A DNA stretch of 64,000 bases, from contig NC_089782.1 of assembly GCF_040412425.1 (NCBI RefSeq), positions 24,735,122 through 24,799,121 of the forward strand. Direction: 5' to 3'. Made by a program: the position numbers and the translations under genes. This DNA is from Macrobrachium rosenbergii (lineage: Eukaryota > Arthropoda > Malacostraca > Decapoda > Palaemonidae). The notes beneath the pieces were generated by a model that made no database searches, was not told where the DNA came from, and saw nothing but the letters and a program-made list of their open reading frames with translations. Every line of letters begins with the position of its first letter. Within the stretch, counting starts at the first letter, position 1. Of this stretch, positions 23,401 to 34,191 are shown piece by piece.

Positions 23401-24900
23401 GAAGCACCTTTACATTCTCAAGGATACCAGGTAAGTGTTATGTATATCTCCACATAGTTATTTGAGCAATGTTTTCCTTGCCTTCCCCCAGTAGGCACAA
23501 CACATTTAAGGAAAGCGTGCAGTAATATGTCATGTTGGACCAACAATACTTTGTAAATGGTTTTCATTTGGCTTTGGGGGCATGCATATTTGTGATTTTC
23601 TTTTTCTTCAGGAAAAACTTACTCTTGCCTCTTATGTTTTTCCTTTAGGGAAAAGGAGTGTATGTTTGCTGTTTCTAGAATATATTTTAAAAATTGTGGT
23701 TTATTATTTTATTTGGATACTTTTTAGAACAAAACCTGTTCATTGAATAATGCCGCTCAAAATATTGTTACTGAAGTAATATCGAGTTGGAGAGTAAAAA
23801 CAGCCAAAAACATATTTTCATGAAGATAGATTTCAGAAGGGGAGAAAAGTAAATTAGAGCAGTATCAAAATTGGTATATATTTGAGAGGGTCAACTAAAT
23901 CAAATCTTTTTCTTCAAAAATTAGATGTATTTTTATGCCTTCAAAGCTATTTTTCTAAGAATAAGTGGCATTTCATTATAAAGACAAGTTTCAATGAATA
24001 TAAATGGAGCTATATTAAATTCCAGGAAATGTTAGCTAATAATATGGTCATTGAGATATATTTTTCAGTATACTGTATAGTGAGAACTTTTGATTTAATA
24101 TATTTTTCTCTTCCAGAGTTTGGTAGGCAGCAATGATCAGTCATGGGGCTGGGACCTAGGCCGTAATAAGTTGTATCACAATGCCAAGCAAGGCAACTCG
24201 GGCATTACTTATCCTTCATTATTAAACAACGATGAGACATTTGTTGTTCCAGATAAATTTTATGGTAAGTAGACAGTTTTTACCCTTAATGTGATTGTTT
24301 TTAGCAAAGCTGGTAAGTTGACAATTTTTATCCTTAATGTGATTGCTTTTAGCAAAACACTTTGTCCTATTATGTGAATTTTTGCACTTTTCTCCACTTT
24401 GTTATATAACCCAACTTAAAATAACACCCTATATCTTATTTTCAGTTGTCTTAGATATGGACGAGGGAACGTTGGCATTTGTTGTAGAGGGTCAGTATTT
24501 GGGAGTAGCGTTTCGTGGTCTGAAAGGCAAGAAGCTTTTTCCTATAGTTTCAGCTGTATGGGGCCACTGTGAAATAACCATCAGATACATAGGTGGACTA
24601 GATCGTAAGTATTGCAATATAGTTTTTACATTTTTCAGAATGGATTGTGCTTAATGTCATGGGAATAAAAAAAAAAAATGGGAATTTCTATGCACTTTTC
24701 CTTGATGCTTCAGAATACTGTATTTACTTCTCAGTTTTTAATATACTTTTTTGTTATCCACAGCGGAACCTCTACCTTTGATGGATTTATGTCGGCGAGT
24801 GATACGACAGGCTGTTGGTAAACAAAGGTTGACTCGTTTAGGGGAGCTAAATTTACCTCAGTCTGTCACTCAGTACCTGCTGTACCATGATCGTAGGTGA
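12902..24900 (+). CDS. gus: Gustavus-type SPRY domain/SOCS box protein, spliced CDS (6 coding exons)
   Basis: Spliced CDS joining 12902-12968, 21706-21899, 23245-23430, 24117-24264, 24446-24604 and 24764-24900: 891 nt, 296 residues plus stop. All five introns are GT-AG and every phase matches (1, 0, 0, 1, 1). The product matches arthropod Gustavus and vertebrate SPSB1/4. An N-terminal segment with [10 protein letters not shown] leads into a B30.2/SPRY domain (about residues 75-250; [66 protein letters not shown]). A C-terminal SOCS box follows (about 252-296; BC-box core PLMDLCRR). In this family the SPRY pocket binds DINNN-type peptides such as in Vasa, and the SOCS box recruits Elongin B/C and Cullin-5 for ubiquitination; in flies Gus is needed for Vasa localisation. 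Usual length is 270-280 aa. The canonical MGQK-type N-terminus is absent; here 22 other residues precede the conserved GG(M/V)K. The start at 12902 was chosen for its ACCATGG context and because it lies downstream of the in-frame TGA at 12530. Confidence 0.93.
15644..15761. repeat. Compound CA/TA/GT microsatellite in gus intron 1
   Basis: CA block, 14-bp spacer, TA block, CA block, TA block, GT block. The CA and GT blocks could pair. Confidence 0.9.
20097..20119. repeat. (GA)n microsatellite in gus intron 1
   Basis: About 11 GA units. Confidence 0.9.
20399..20468. repeat. (TA)n microsatellite in gus intron 1
   Basis: About 34 TA units with one break. Confidence 0.95.
21060..21127 (+). repeat. 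34-bp tandem duplication
   Basis: Two adjacent, essentially identical copies of a 34-bp unit containing TTCCTTGCCTCGCTATATGG, in gus intron 1. Confidence 0.9.
21519..21581 (+). repeat. 31-bp tandem duplication
   Basis: Two near-identical copies of a unit beginning ATTAACGTT and ending GGACGGTTCT, in gus intron 1, 125 bp before exon 2. Confidence 0.85.
21706..21899 (+). CDS. gus: gus coding exon 2 (start of conserved region)
   Basis: Acceptor TTGTTGCAG, donor GTGAGG at 21900. After completing the split glycine it encodes GMKSVGR, a Gly/Gln-rich linker, then [20 protein letters not shown] and [15 protein letters not shown]. The [11 protein letters not shown] and WN.EDRSLN.FVK blocks are nearly invariant in Gustavus/SPSB proteins. 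Strong CpG content remains in this exon. Confidence 0.95.
23245..23430 (+). CDS. gus: gus coding exon 3 (SPRY N-terminal half)
   Basis: A 186-nt phase-0 exon between ATTGCAG and GTAAGT. It encodes 62 residues beginning [20 protein letters not shown] and ending APLHSQGYQ. It contains [13 protein letters not shown], a core SPRY block. In known Gustavus/SPSB structures this half supplies part of the peptide-binding pocket (the RHP and T/Y residues). Confidence 0.96.
24117..24264 (+). CDS. gus: gus coding exon 4 (SPRY middle)
   Basis: Acceptor CTCTTCCAG, donor GTAAGT at 24265. Encodes [20 protein letters not shown] followed by a variable loop ([18 protein letters not shown]) and [11 protein letters not shown], ending in phase 1. 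It matches family spacing exactly. The donor is duplicated 48 bp downstream (see findings). Confidence 0.96.
24264..24358 (+). repeat. 48-bp tandem duplication copying the gus exon-4 splice donor
   Basis: The sequence starting GGTAAGT at the exon 4 boundary recurs 48 bp downstream (GGTAAGT at 24312) with a few substitutions. The unit includes CTTAATGTGATTG and TTTTAGCAAA. Confidence 0.9.
24446..24604 (+). CDS. gus: gus coding exon 5 (SPRY C-terminal half)
   Basis: Acceptor TTTTCAG, donor GTAAGT at 24605. Encodes [20 protein letters not shown], then [20 protein letters not shown] and [13 protein letters not shown]. The [10 protein letters not shown] segment forms the other side of the peptide pocket in this family and is intact. 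Confidence 0.96.
24764..24900 (+). CDS. gus: gus coding exon 6 (SOCS box and stop)
   Basis: Acceptor ATCCACAG, terminal exon ending in TGA at 24898-24900. Encodes [20 protein letters not shown], then [19 protein letters not shown] and a basic HDRR end. PLMDLCRR is the Elongin-C-binding BC box. The Cul5-box position reads LNLPQ where other members have LPLP, a mild change. Confidence 0.95.
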
Positions 24901-26100
24901 TAGTCGGAGGAGACTGCTGGCCAGCTCTCGTAGCCCCCTCCATCACTAGCCACCAGGCCCCCACTCCAGCACCTCCCAGGGTATAAGGTCAGGGACCCAC
25001 TCTTATAGCAAGTAGAGTGATGGCAGCCTCCTGGGAAATTGCGTCTCTGCAACATCATCAACATCAGTTCTTTGATAATCAAAGCATCCTGTTTAAAAGT
25101 AGGATGTTTTAACTGTGCCATGAGAGGCATGTTTAGTTTGTTAGCATATTTTTATGCTACATTTTTTTCTTAATGTAGGCAATTTTAGACGAATTGAAAC
25201 CACTCGTTAGGTACAACATACTGCAGGTAGACGCAAATCATATATGCGACTTTAGATGTACGTTTGTGTCTGTGTGTGTTAGTGGCAATGTGATAGACCA
25301 GGTCAGATTGGTATGCTGCCCCCACAGCCACCCCACCCTACTCAGGTACCCGTCCTGCCAGCAAAACTGGCAGAGGAAGGGAGGAGTTTATTTGTTGGTT
25401 TTTATGCTTGAACACTGACAAGAAAGGACTTTGGAACTTTTGATGCAGAAACTGAGCAGCAAGTGCAATTTGTGATGAAAGTGAAGTGACTATTTCATTT
25501 AAAACTAGAATATGGAATTTTGACATAACTTTTTATTGTGAAGTGTGGTGGGTAGTGTCCATCTGACCAGTGAGCTGACTGGTGAAGTGTTCATTGCAGG
25601 CCAACCTTGCATATCTCCTCACCGCCTTTCGCATTTGTTCTGGAGACATTTAGTGTAAGGCCAAGTGAGAATTCGACAGGACCTTGTACTGTAACCGAGC
25701 TCGGTGGTTTGTGGGTGCAGGGGAGGTTCTTGTATTGCCCCTAGTCCTTACTCTAAATCTCTGGCACTGTCATGGATGCTTCACTATTTTTATGTCTTTT
25801 TTACATGATTATTTAATGTAAAAAAAAAAATGAGTCCATTATCAATATGAAATGGTCATGTAGGGGCTCTGTAGTTCCATCGTGACCCAGTCTTAGTTGC
25901 TGATTGTCAATCACCCTGAGTTCCCTCATATAATGTATGCTTAAGTATTTTTTTAAGTGCCATTTGCAGTAAGACCTCTGTCAAGAGCTCAACCAAGCAG
26001 AATGACATGGCATGAAGATCTACAGTGTGTAATACTGCAACATCTCACTAGTAAGCATCAATCTTTGTACAAAAATATTAAATATTAATACAGTTTTCAG
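24901..26100 (+). other. Probable gus 3' UTR
   Basis: This follows the stop codon and carries no convincing ORF. It begins GC-rich and becomes AT-rich. There is no AATAAA close by. An ATTAAA-type sequence occurs near 26077-26084 and a plain AATAAA only at 27513-27518, so the cleavage site cannot be fixed from sequence. The 3' end given here is a guess. Confidence 0.35.
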
Positions 26101-27639
26101 TTTCATTGTCCTAGATGTCATAGAAAAGAATTTTACAGTATGGTTTATATAAGGTTCTTAGTACTTTCTCATGAGATGTCATCAAATGCTTCATGGATCT
26201 ACAATGTAAAGAAATTTTTTAAAATATATTCTTAGGATATATCTCTTTAGAAACACTGTTTATAAGAAAACATAACTTTGGGTCAAAGAAACATTGATGT
26301 TCTCATATAAACAAACGGTTTATCATACAGTATCCTATGGCATTGTTATGTAGAGGTAAAAGTTGTATTTTTATTGTTGTATAGCACTTTAACAACTTGG
26401 ATGCAATTTCTAATTAAAATAACTGCTGTGCAGGAATTTAGTTTATAGTGGTGAAAAACGGATTAAGAGGAAAGTAAAATATTGTCAACATGGGCACACA
26501 TTCATATGGATCAAGCCAAAAAGGCTAGAAAACACGCTAAACAATCTTCCCAATATAGAACACCAAGAAAAATGAGCAATGAGGGCAGTAATATATACAG
26601 TATACAAATGAAAATATGTACATACCAAGGGATAATGTTTATATTGTGCTTTACACAGCACAATGGTCAATGAAAGGTTACCTTCAGCCCAAGGTGACAT
26701 TTGTTCACTTGGGTCTTCCCACCTGGCTCTCCAGTGAGGTGAAGTTTTACCCAGCAATAATTATCATCCCTCAACTAAGAACAAACCCTATGAACCTAAA
26801 AATGTGAAACACCATATCATATAATATTTCAAGACCAACAATGACTGATGAACCTATAAGGTGTTGTAACCCAGGTGACTTCCTTTGGCAACCTGTGATG
26901 TCTTGACGGCAGTAAAATTACAAAAAAATGTTCTTATTATAAAGGCAAGACAATTAATACTGTAAATGCACACATCTCCAAGGGCAGCAATTTTGTACAT
27001 TCAGTCAAGTAATGTAGTTAATATATTTGTTTTTTATAAAACATCATTTTAGACAACATTTGTGCCACTTCAAAGTATGTGCAATTTTATGCTGCACGAC
27101 ATCAGTGTGCAACCAATTAAAGCTACTAATGCAAACTCGGCTGGCAAGATAAAACATACGTGAATATGTCCCCAAGTGACAGTATGCTTCTTTTAGTGTG
27201 GTAATCATAATTTTACTTTGTAAACAAAAAGCCATGTACTTTGTAAATGTTGATGTCTCGCTGCCAAACTGAAAATACTGAAAACACATGGTGGCTGAAG
27301 CCAACATGTAAGTAATTGCTATTATATTAACAAGTTACCAGAGGATATCAAAGATCAAGAAAAACATTGTGGGGAAAATGGAGGGAGACCGTGGTAATTA
27401 GTATATGTGGTTTGAGTTCATTAGCAACTCCCCACTGATTTGGTAATGAGGGGTAAATCAATTACAAATAAGCGTCACATGAAAGAACCAAATATAGACA
27501 TTTTTTAATAATAATAAAAAGGGCTTCAAATTTTTTGAAATGCTACATATGTTTATTTGACAACAGTATGTTCATTGAACGTTTCCTTTTAAGGTGGTAA
27601 CCAGTTACACCATGACAAAAACATTTACTATCCATTTCA
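26101..27639. other. AT-rich sequence downstream of gus, nothing recognised
   Basis: Only short ORFs without motifs. The sole canonical AATAAA after the gus stop that I noticed is at 27513-27518, so the 3' UTR could in principle extend this far. Confidence 0.4.
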
Positions 27640-27790
27640 GGGAACACAAGTCATCGTTTCCCATATTTTTCAAACTACTGTAATTATTTGACCGAAATGG
27701 TACTTTGACACTGCACAAGACACCTCCCGCTAATTTTTGGTAATATAATGTGGTGTTAAATGGTATTAGTTAAGGCATTTACTCTTGACT
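27640..27790. repeat. Left arm of a large imperfect inverted repeat
   Basis: This arm pairs with the reverse complement of 27999-28150. Shared blocks include TACTTTGACAC, CTAATTTTTGGTAAT and TTTACTCTTGACTT. Similarity by eye is roughly 75-80 percent over 150 bp. The 208-bp spacer is purine-rich. Confidence 0.85.
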
Positions 27791-27998
27791 TTTAAAGGCA
27801 AAGTTGTATGAGTCAGCAGGACTAAACTAAGCAATCGAATGTCCGCTATCCCCCTTAAACAGGAAAGGGGGGGCAGAGATGGGGAAGACAGGAAAGTGGG
27901 TTGAGGGAGGGATGAGGAGGGGAAGGGAGAGAGAGGGATGGAATGGGGATAAAGGATGTTCCACGGCATAATTTGGTGATGCTTAGCAACACCATGTA

Positions 27999-28150
27999 AG
28001 TCAAGAGTAAACACCTTAATTAAAACCATTTGACAGTGCACTACATTACCAAAAATTAGTGGGAAGTGTCTTGTACACTGTGTCAAAGTACTATTAGATC
28101 AAATAATTAGTTTGAAAGATATTTGAGAAAAATGATGACTCATGGTCCCT
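27999..28150. repeat. Right arm of the large imperfect inverted repeat
   Basis: Reverse-complement partner of 27640-27790. Together with the spacer it forms a ~510-bp fold-back. Confidence 0.85.
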
Positions 28151-29821
28151 TGACTTACTTAAAGGGCTGGAAATTTTTTCTTTAAAGAGCTCTAAGCATA
28201 CTTTAGTAATCAAATGAAAACAGGACAACTTGACCCACCTACTTCCCAAATTCTGGGAATTTTAAAAAATATGAAACTAACCTTTAGACAATGCTGTAAC
28301 CTAGATTTACTGAAAAACTGTACAAAACCTACACCCACTCACACCCAACTAAATATCCACATTAGATCAGCAATTAGCCTATTCATTGAGAAATTAAGTT
28401 AATGGAAAAGATTAAATTACTCTACATAAGCAAGCAATATCCACCTTATGACAACGATACTTGGTGCCCAAGGTCATGTATGTTTTTGGTTGTGTACCAA
28501 GGTTGTGTATGTTTTTGGTTGTGTAGAGTATGCTTCCAGTTTTTTAAATTTCAGATTAAATAAAAATCTGGAAATTTTACAATGAATTTTAAACACAATA
28601 AAAAAATTACCAATGCAAAATTTTTACTTAATTTTTCTCTATAAAGTTCTGATTCTTGTTTTCAATTTTCTGTCTTGTAAGTATAAGGGGAGGTCCAAGT
28701 ACAATGCTTAAAATTTTTTTGATAGGTGGGTGAGTAGGAAGAGAAAGATTCCCAACTCTGCTTAGCTAAGGAGCGAATGCATGAATGTCTACACTTGTCT
28801 AGTCACATGGAAGGAATGATAATCGATAAATCAGACTTTGATCATGTTAAAGTGTACTATTTTGTTATACTTATTACAACTTTTATTATTCTAATTTTGA
28901 CTGTGCATGTGTACTTTTACTACATGCTTGTTTTTTGTTGTATTGACTGTACTATTCTGCCTTAATTCTAGATTCTATCTCTCTAGGGACTGTACTATTC
29001 TGTCCTAATTCTAGATTTTATCTCTATCTTTCTCATTGTACAACTGTGGGTATGATGTCAGGTGTTAAAATGCGCTAACCTAATTTTTAAATTCCTAAAT
29101 ATTTGCATAATATACACAAAAAGAATAATTCAAACTTCCATCATTTTTAGTTTTACCAACAATAAAGCCATCTTGTTTTATATGCTTTTGATATTGCTCA
29201 CGCACAGATAAATGACAATTTACTTTTTGTTCTCTCCCAACAACATAAAAAAACTACAAGGTGCCCTATGGCTATTCCGCTGAAAAGTGGTGCAAATAGC
29301 TTGACTCCATAAATCAAAAGCAAATCTATTTAACGTGGTAGCAAAATTGAACCACTGCAGTTTTACAATGTAAATTGCCAACAGACAGCAGCACCCTGGA
29401 ATTATAAAGATAAATTTTATCAATTACAAAAAAGATTTGTCAAAAATCACTAATTTTATAACGCTGGTTAGCCTCCAAAGATGGATTTTGAAGATACTGT
29501 AATTTACATTTTTTTTCCCTAGGTAAATGAATCCAGGTATCCTCTGATGACTGCTAGTTTCACTGACGCTCAGACTGCCAACCCTACTTTTCCTTCTACA
29601 ACAGGGACAACTTGGGATTAAAGCAAAAGTACCGAGGTTCCCAAACCTACAAAAAATTCAAAATTACCTTTTTAATACTATAACTGTTCATATGGGAATA
29701 TAAACCTTAATGTTTATTTGGGAAATTGCACCTTAGGTGGGAGACCTTGGCTTGTGGAACTAACTGATATTTTTCAGAAACCAAGAACGTAAGGTTGTCA
29801 ATTTCTTGTACATCCTGTAGT
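28151..29821. other. AT-rich sequence, no gene seen
   Basis: Holds a two-copy 43-bp tandem duplication (28945-29030, unit GACTGTACTATTCTG...) and a short duplicated GGTTGTGTA motif near 28485-28525. No coding block or RNA gene is visible. Confidence 0.5.
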
Positions 29822-30037
29822 CTGTACTTCTAGAGATAGACTGGAGGGACATCTGTACTTCTAGAGATAGACTGGAGGGACATCTGTACTTCTAGAGATA
29901 GACTGGAAGGACATCTGTACTTCTAGAGATAGACTGGAGGGACATCTGTACTTCTAGAGATAGACTGGAGGGACATCTGTACTTCTAGAGATAGACTGGA
30001 GGGACATCTGTACTTCTAGAGATAGACTGGAGGGACA
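29822..30037 (+). repeat. 31-bp minisatellite, 7 copies
   Basis: Seven head-to-tail 31-bp units starting CTGTACTTCTAGAGATAGAC at 29822, 29853, 29884, 29915, 29946, 29977 and 30008. They are nearly identical; the third has one G-to-A change. The last copy ends before GTCAAAC. Confidence 0.98.
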
Positions 30038-30111
30038 GTCAAACACCACCAGTAATGCCAGATTCCTAATCATGTAAATGAGCAGAAAGACTGACTCCTG
30101 TAACCTCCTAT

Positions 30112-30342
30112 ACAGCCTAGCATTGTAGGCATCCTTTGCAGTGTCCCTTCGGCCCCTAGCTTGCAACCCCTTTCATTCCTTTTACTGTACTTCTGTTCAT
30201 ATTCTCTTTCTTCCATCTTACTGCCCACCCTCTCCTAACTATTGTTTTGACTATCAATTCCCCTTCAGCGCTGAATGACCTCATAGATCCCAGCGCTTGG
30301 CCTTGGGCCAAAATTCTATATTCCATTCCATTCCATTCCATT
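30112..30342 (-). repeat. Dispersed decapod-type repeat with (GGAAT)n end
   Basis: Read on the - strand it begins with GGAAT units (30320-30342), then a block with CCAAGCGCTGGGA and GAGGTCATTCAGCGCTG, then GGAGAGGGTGGGCAGTAAGA, and ends GGGCCGAAGGGACACTGCAA. From memory this combination recurs in decapod genomic and microsatellite-flank sequences. No coding capacity; class (SINE or MITE-like) not determined. Confidence 0.6.
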
Positions 30343-31502
30343 GGATGAGAGGCTTTACCCTTCACTGACACACATAGCACCTAAAATGGGCTGAACAGAG
30401 CATGCCACACCCAGAAAAAGACTGCATGGTTCCTGCCAGGTACAGAATGATAAAAGAAGTTATAATAAGAGATACTGTCTGTATGGATACATCATTCCAG
30501 AAACCCCGACCACATCTAAAAACCCCTCAATGCCCAGAAAGACCAAGCAGCACACTGATCAAGTCACATACAAGCAAACTCTGTTCAACAGTTGAATACT
30601 GGTGACAATACCACTAGACCAAGAAGGAAGGAGCCCATAACTCTAAGTACTCTGGAGCAATTCACATGAACAACCCAACCCTGCAGCCAAATAAACATAT
30701 GAGACTCATAACACCTGATAGTGTTTCTCTAACGTAAAGTTTTGCTGGAAAGACAAGGTTAGTATCTTACAGTAAACAATCGTATAAATGATTTGGTGAA
30801 CTTCAGAGATTTATACAAGAAACTTATACAGAACCACCTCAGCTTAAAAAGACTTCAACTTATTGAATTTCATTACTTACTGGGTGCATTAGTCAGGAAA
30901 ATAAAAATCTTACTTCATATATAACAGAAAAATTGAGTAAGTCACAGTGGATCCTGAAACAAATGTGACTGACAACTGATCGTCCAATTCCATGTGTGTG
31001 GGTTCTATGTTTCCAGAGTAACTGACCCATCATGTTTGTTTACTGTGCTTCATATCAAAATGAAATCTTTTGTGTCTGTGTTCATGCAAGAATAATGAAC
31101 ACTAATACTTTGTGTCTGTGTTCATGCAAGAATAACGAACGCTAATACTATATAGTGAGCTGGCTGAGCTAGTCTAGCACAGGTGTATTTTTGCTATACT
31201 AATTTTTGGTTGTTTCCTGTGTGATAACTTCAATTTTTCTTAAGAATGAATCTGTCATCAAATTATTAACAAGCTCTTCATCAATGATGAACATAATGCT
31301 CATCTGTATGAAAATTAATTTTTGTATTTGTAGGTCTTATAAAGGAAACTAATTTTCAAGGCTATGTATCAGTGCAAATTAATTGACTACACATCTATGC
31401 AAACAGGCTGTTCCTTTGTTTAAGAAGGAATATTTAACTTGTAGTCAGTACAGTATATCTTAGTCAGAAATGAATAACCCATTCATATAAATAATATAAA
31501 GT

Positions 31503-31580
31503 ATACTTCATAATGCCAACACGGTGGCCCATATAAAAATGGGAACAAGCTGGGAAGAAGAAGATACTTCATAATGCCAA
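31503..31580 (+). mobile_element. 44-bp truncated SINE tail with 17-bp target duplication
   Basis: Direct repeats of ATACTTCATAATGCCAA (31503-31519 and 31564-31580) flank a 44-bp insert. The insert contains GGCCCATATAAAAATGGGAA, then CAAGCTGGG and a GAAGAAGAAG end. The perfect 17-bp duplication and A/G-rich 3' tail are hallmarks of LINE-mobilised retroposition. The insert resembles SINE 3' ends that I recall from crustaceans. Confidence 0.7.
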
Positions 31581-32856
31581 AGTTGCTACTGTATACAGTA
31601 CACAACATTAGCAGTGATGATGTTAATGATACTGTAATAAGCTATAAAACCAAGTTGGGATCGAAACCAAACAGAAGCAGTCATTCCATGACTCAAATGT
31701 GGCCGAAAGAAAAGTGAGGTCAACAGCTGGGTGAGGGCAATCCCTCCAGCCCTCACCTGCTTGCCAACAGTATGTTTGCTATCAAGCTTCAATGATCAAC
31801 CCCGCTGTTGTTGATGGATATTTCAAGTGATTAAAAGAGTTTGTATTCCCACTGAAACAATGAACAATTTTCTTAACATACCAGCATTGTTGTTGTGGTT
31901 CCCCAGACTCTGTTATGCCAGGAAGCCTGCACCGCACAAGAAGGACACCACGCTTACTGGATCTGACCATAACTGTGTGGTAGTGTGGATGTTGTGTTGT
32001 TGTCTAAGGGCTGCCAAGTTAGGGCAATCTACTAAGAGATGTGTAATTGTGTGGGGACTAACTTGGCAGAGTGGACATATGTCTGTTTGGGTGTTGTCTA
32101 TGCGGTGTTTGTAGGTGTTTAGTGATTGGTGATGACCACAGCGAGGGAAGTCGAGTCAGGTGTACTCTCTCCAATCTTGAGAGCTGTGTTTCTGTGCTGC
32201 TTATGTTGGGTGGGGGTGCTGAGTATTTTGTTGTTGGGAAGGTTATTAAGTGCTTGTCTGGTGAGGTGAGTATGGATGTGCTTTTGTTTTGTGTGATGTT
32301 TGTGGGTGGTGGTATAGAATTCAAGATATTTGTATAGTGTCTGTGTGGTGTATTCGCTATTTGCCTGTGTGTTGGAGGGTGGTCGAAGGTAATAGCATGG
32401 GCTGTTTGTGTTGTTTATGACCGATGCCAAGAATTGTGTGCCTCTCATGTCTAAGTGTTGCCTGATGATGGGAATCTTGGTTTCGTGTAAGTGTTCTATT
32501 GGTGTGGATTGTGTACTGCCAGGATGATTCTAAGAGCTGTGTTTTGTATTATGTGTAGTTTGTTTAGTTGTGTGTTGGATATGGCAGGGTGCCAGGCTGG
32601 GCTGGCATAGTTTATTGCGGAGCGGATGTATTGTTTGTATACTGTGATGAGCGTTTCTTTTTTGTCCAAATGTTGTGCTTGTTAGTGATCTTAGTGCATT
32701 TAGTCTAGGTCTGCATTTCTTGATGATGTTACTGACATGTGGAGCAAATGACATTGAAGTGTTGTATGTGACTCCTAGGATTTTTGTTTCGTGTGTGTGT
32801 GAATTGTGGTGTTGTTCAGTGTTGCTGTGGGTCTGTACTGATGTTCTTTGTTGTGA

Positions 32857-33207
32857 CTAGTGAGTAGTGTACTTGTGGATTTTGTTGGTGCTACCTGTAA
32901 TCTGTTTTGTGTGAGCCAGTTTTTCAAGTTGTGTTATGTAAGTCTGTACTTGTGTGGAGCATACGTTTTTGTCTGCATGTATTGATATGATTGTTAGATC
33001 GTCTGCATATGAGGAGATGTATATGTTGTTGGGTGGTGTTGGTATGTCATGCATGAATAGGTTAAAAAGTGTTGGGCTTAGAACGGAGCCTTGTGGGACG
33101 CCATTTGGGAAGTTTCTGATTTTGGATGACTCGCCATTGTAGTGTACAAATGCTTGTCTGTCTGTTGTAAACTTTGTTGATGAGAAGTGGTCTAGAGATG
33201 GCATCAA
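32857..33207 (-). pseudogene. LINE reverse transcriptase catalytic segment
   Basis: An open stretch of the LINE covering NGVPQGSVLSPTLFNLFMHD and SSYADDLTIISI, the RT fingers/palm blocks B and C. The YADD aspartates are intact. It is disconnected by frameshifts from the upstream motif A and downstream regions, so it is part of a broken pol gene. Confidence 0.85.
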
Positions 33208-34191
33208 AGGCTTTACTTATGTCTATTGTGATTAGCAGTGTTCTTTGTGGTGGACGTCTGAGTTAATGCCATCTTGTATTTTTGTGTAAGGTTGGTGAGT
33301 AGTGTTGTTGTGGAGTGGTGTGGTCTGTAGCCATGTTGAGTGGGTGACAGTGGTATGTGTGGTGTGGTTTTTACGTAAGATGAGGCGTTCTACTACTTTT
33401 GATGGTGTGCAGAGTAAAGTTATAGGTCTGTATGAAGCTGCTTGTGTAGGTGTTTTGTTTAGTTTTAGAAGTGCTATTATTTTCCCAGTTTCCAAATGTG
33501 TGGTATAATGCAGTGTGCGTATGAATAAGTGGCTGTGTTTGTCAGTGTTTGTGTGCCATGGGGACCTAGATGTTTTAAATGAATGTTTGAAATGTTATCG
33601 ATGCCCATGGCTGCAGAGTTTTTAAGTTGTTTAATGATTCTAGCAGTGTCTTCTGTTGTGGCTAGTATTACTGTGTAATCTAATGGGAACTGTTGTTTGC
33701 GTCTGTAGATGTGTCTGTCTTCTTTGTATTTGCGTAGGTGGCTGATTTTTGCGTAGTGGTTTATTAAGATGTTGGCTTGTTGTTTGCGTGAAGGGATCTT
33801 GTCAGATGTGGTGATTGAGGCGTGACTTTGAGTGTTCCCACTATTTGAATTGATGAGACTGTTGATAGTTTTGTGTAGTTTGGATGGGTTGGTTCTGTAG
33901 TCTAGTGTACCTTGAAAAGTTTGCCAGTTCTCTGTCTGTTTTTGAGTTAATTTGGTGTTTATTTCTGTGTTTAAATCATGTATGCAATTTGTTGTGATTT
34001 GTGTGTGTGGGGTTGGTGGATTTCTTAAATTGTTTCGTTCTGTTATGAGTCTGTTTATGTCCAGTAAGAAGTTTGGGTTGTAGTGTTTTCTGTTGCCTTT
34101 AGGAACGTTTCTTTTGTCTGCATTGTTTATTATGTCGTTGAATTGTGTTTTGTATTGTTTAGTGTCTGTGATGATGTTATGTGTGTGTGGT

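Noticed and set aside
24663..24682. AATAAAAAAAA resembling a poly(A) signal
   Set aside because: It lies in gus intron 5, followed by the conserved terminal exon.
29822..30037. Array considered as a CRISPR-like repeat
   Set aside because: Units are contiguous with no unique spacers, and the genome is eukaryotic. It is a minisatellite.
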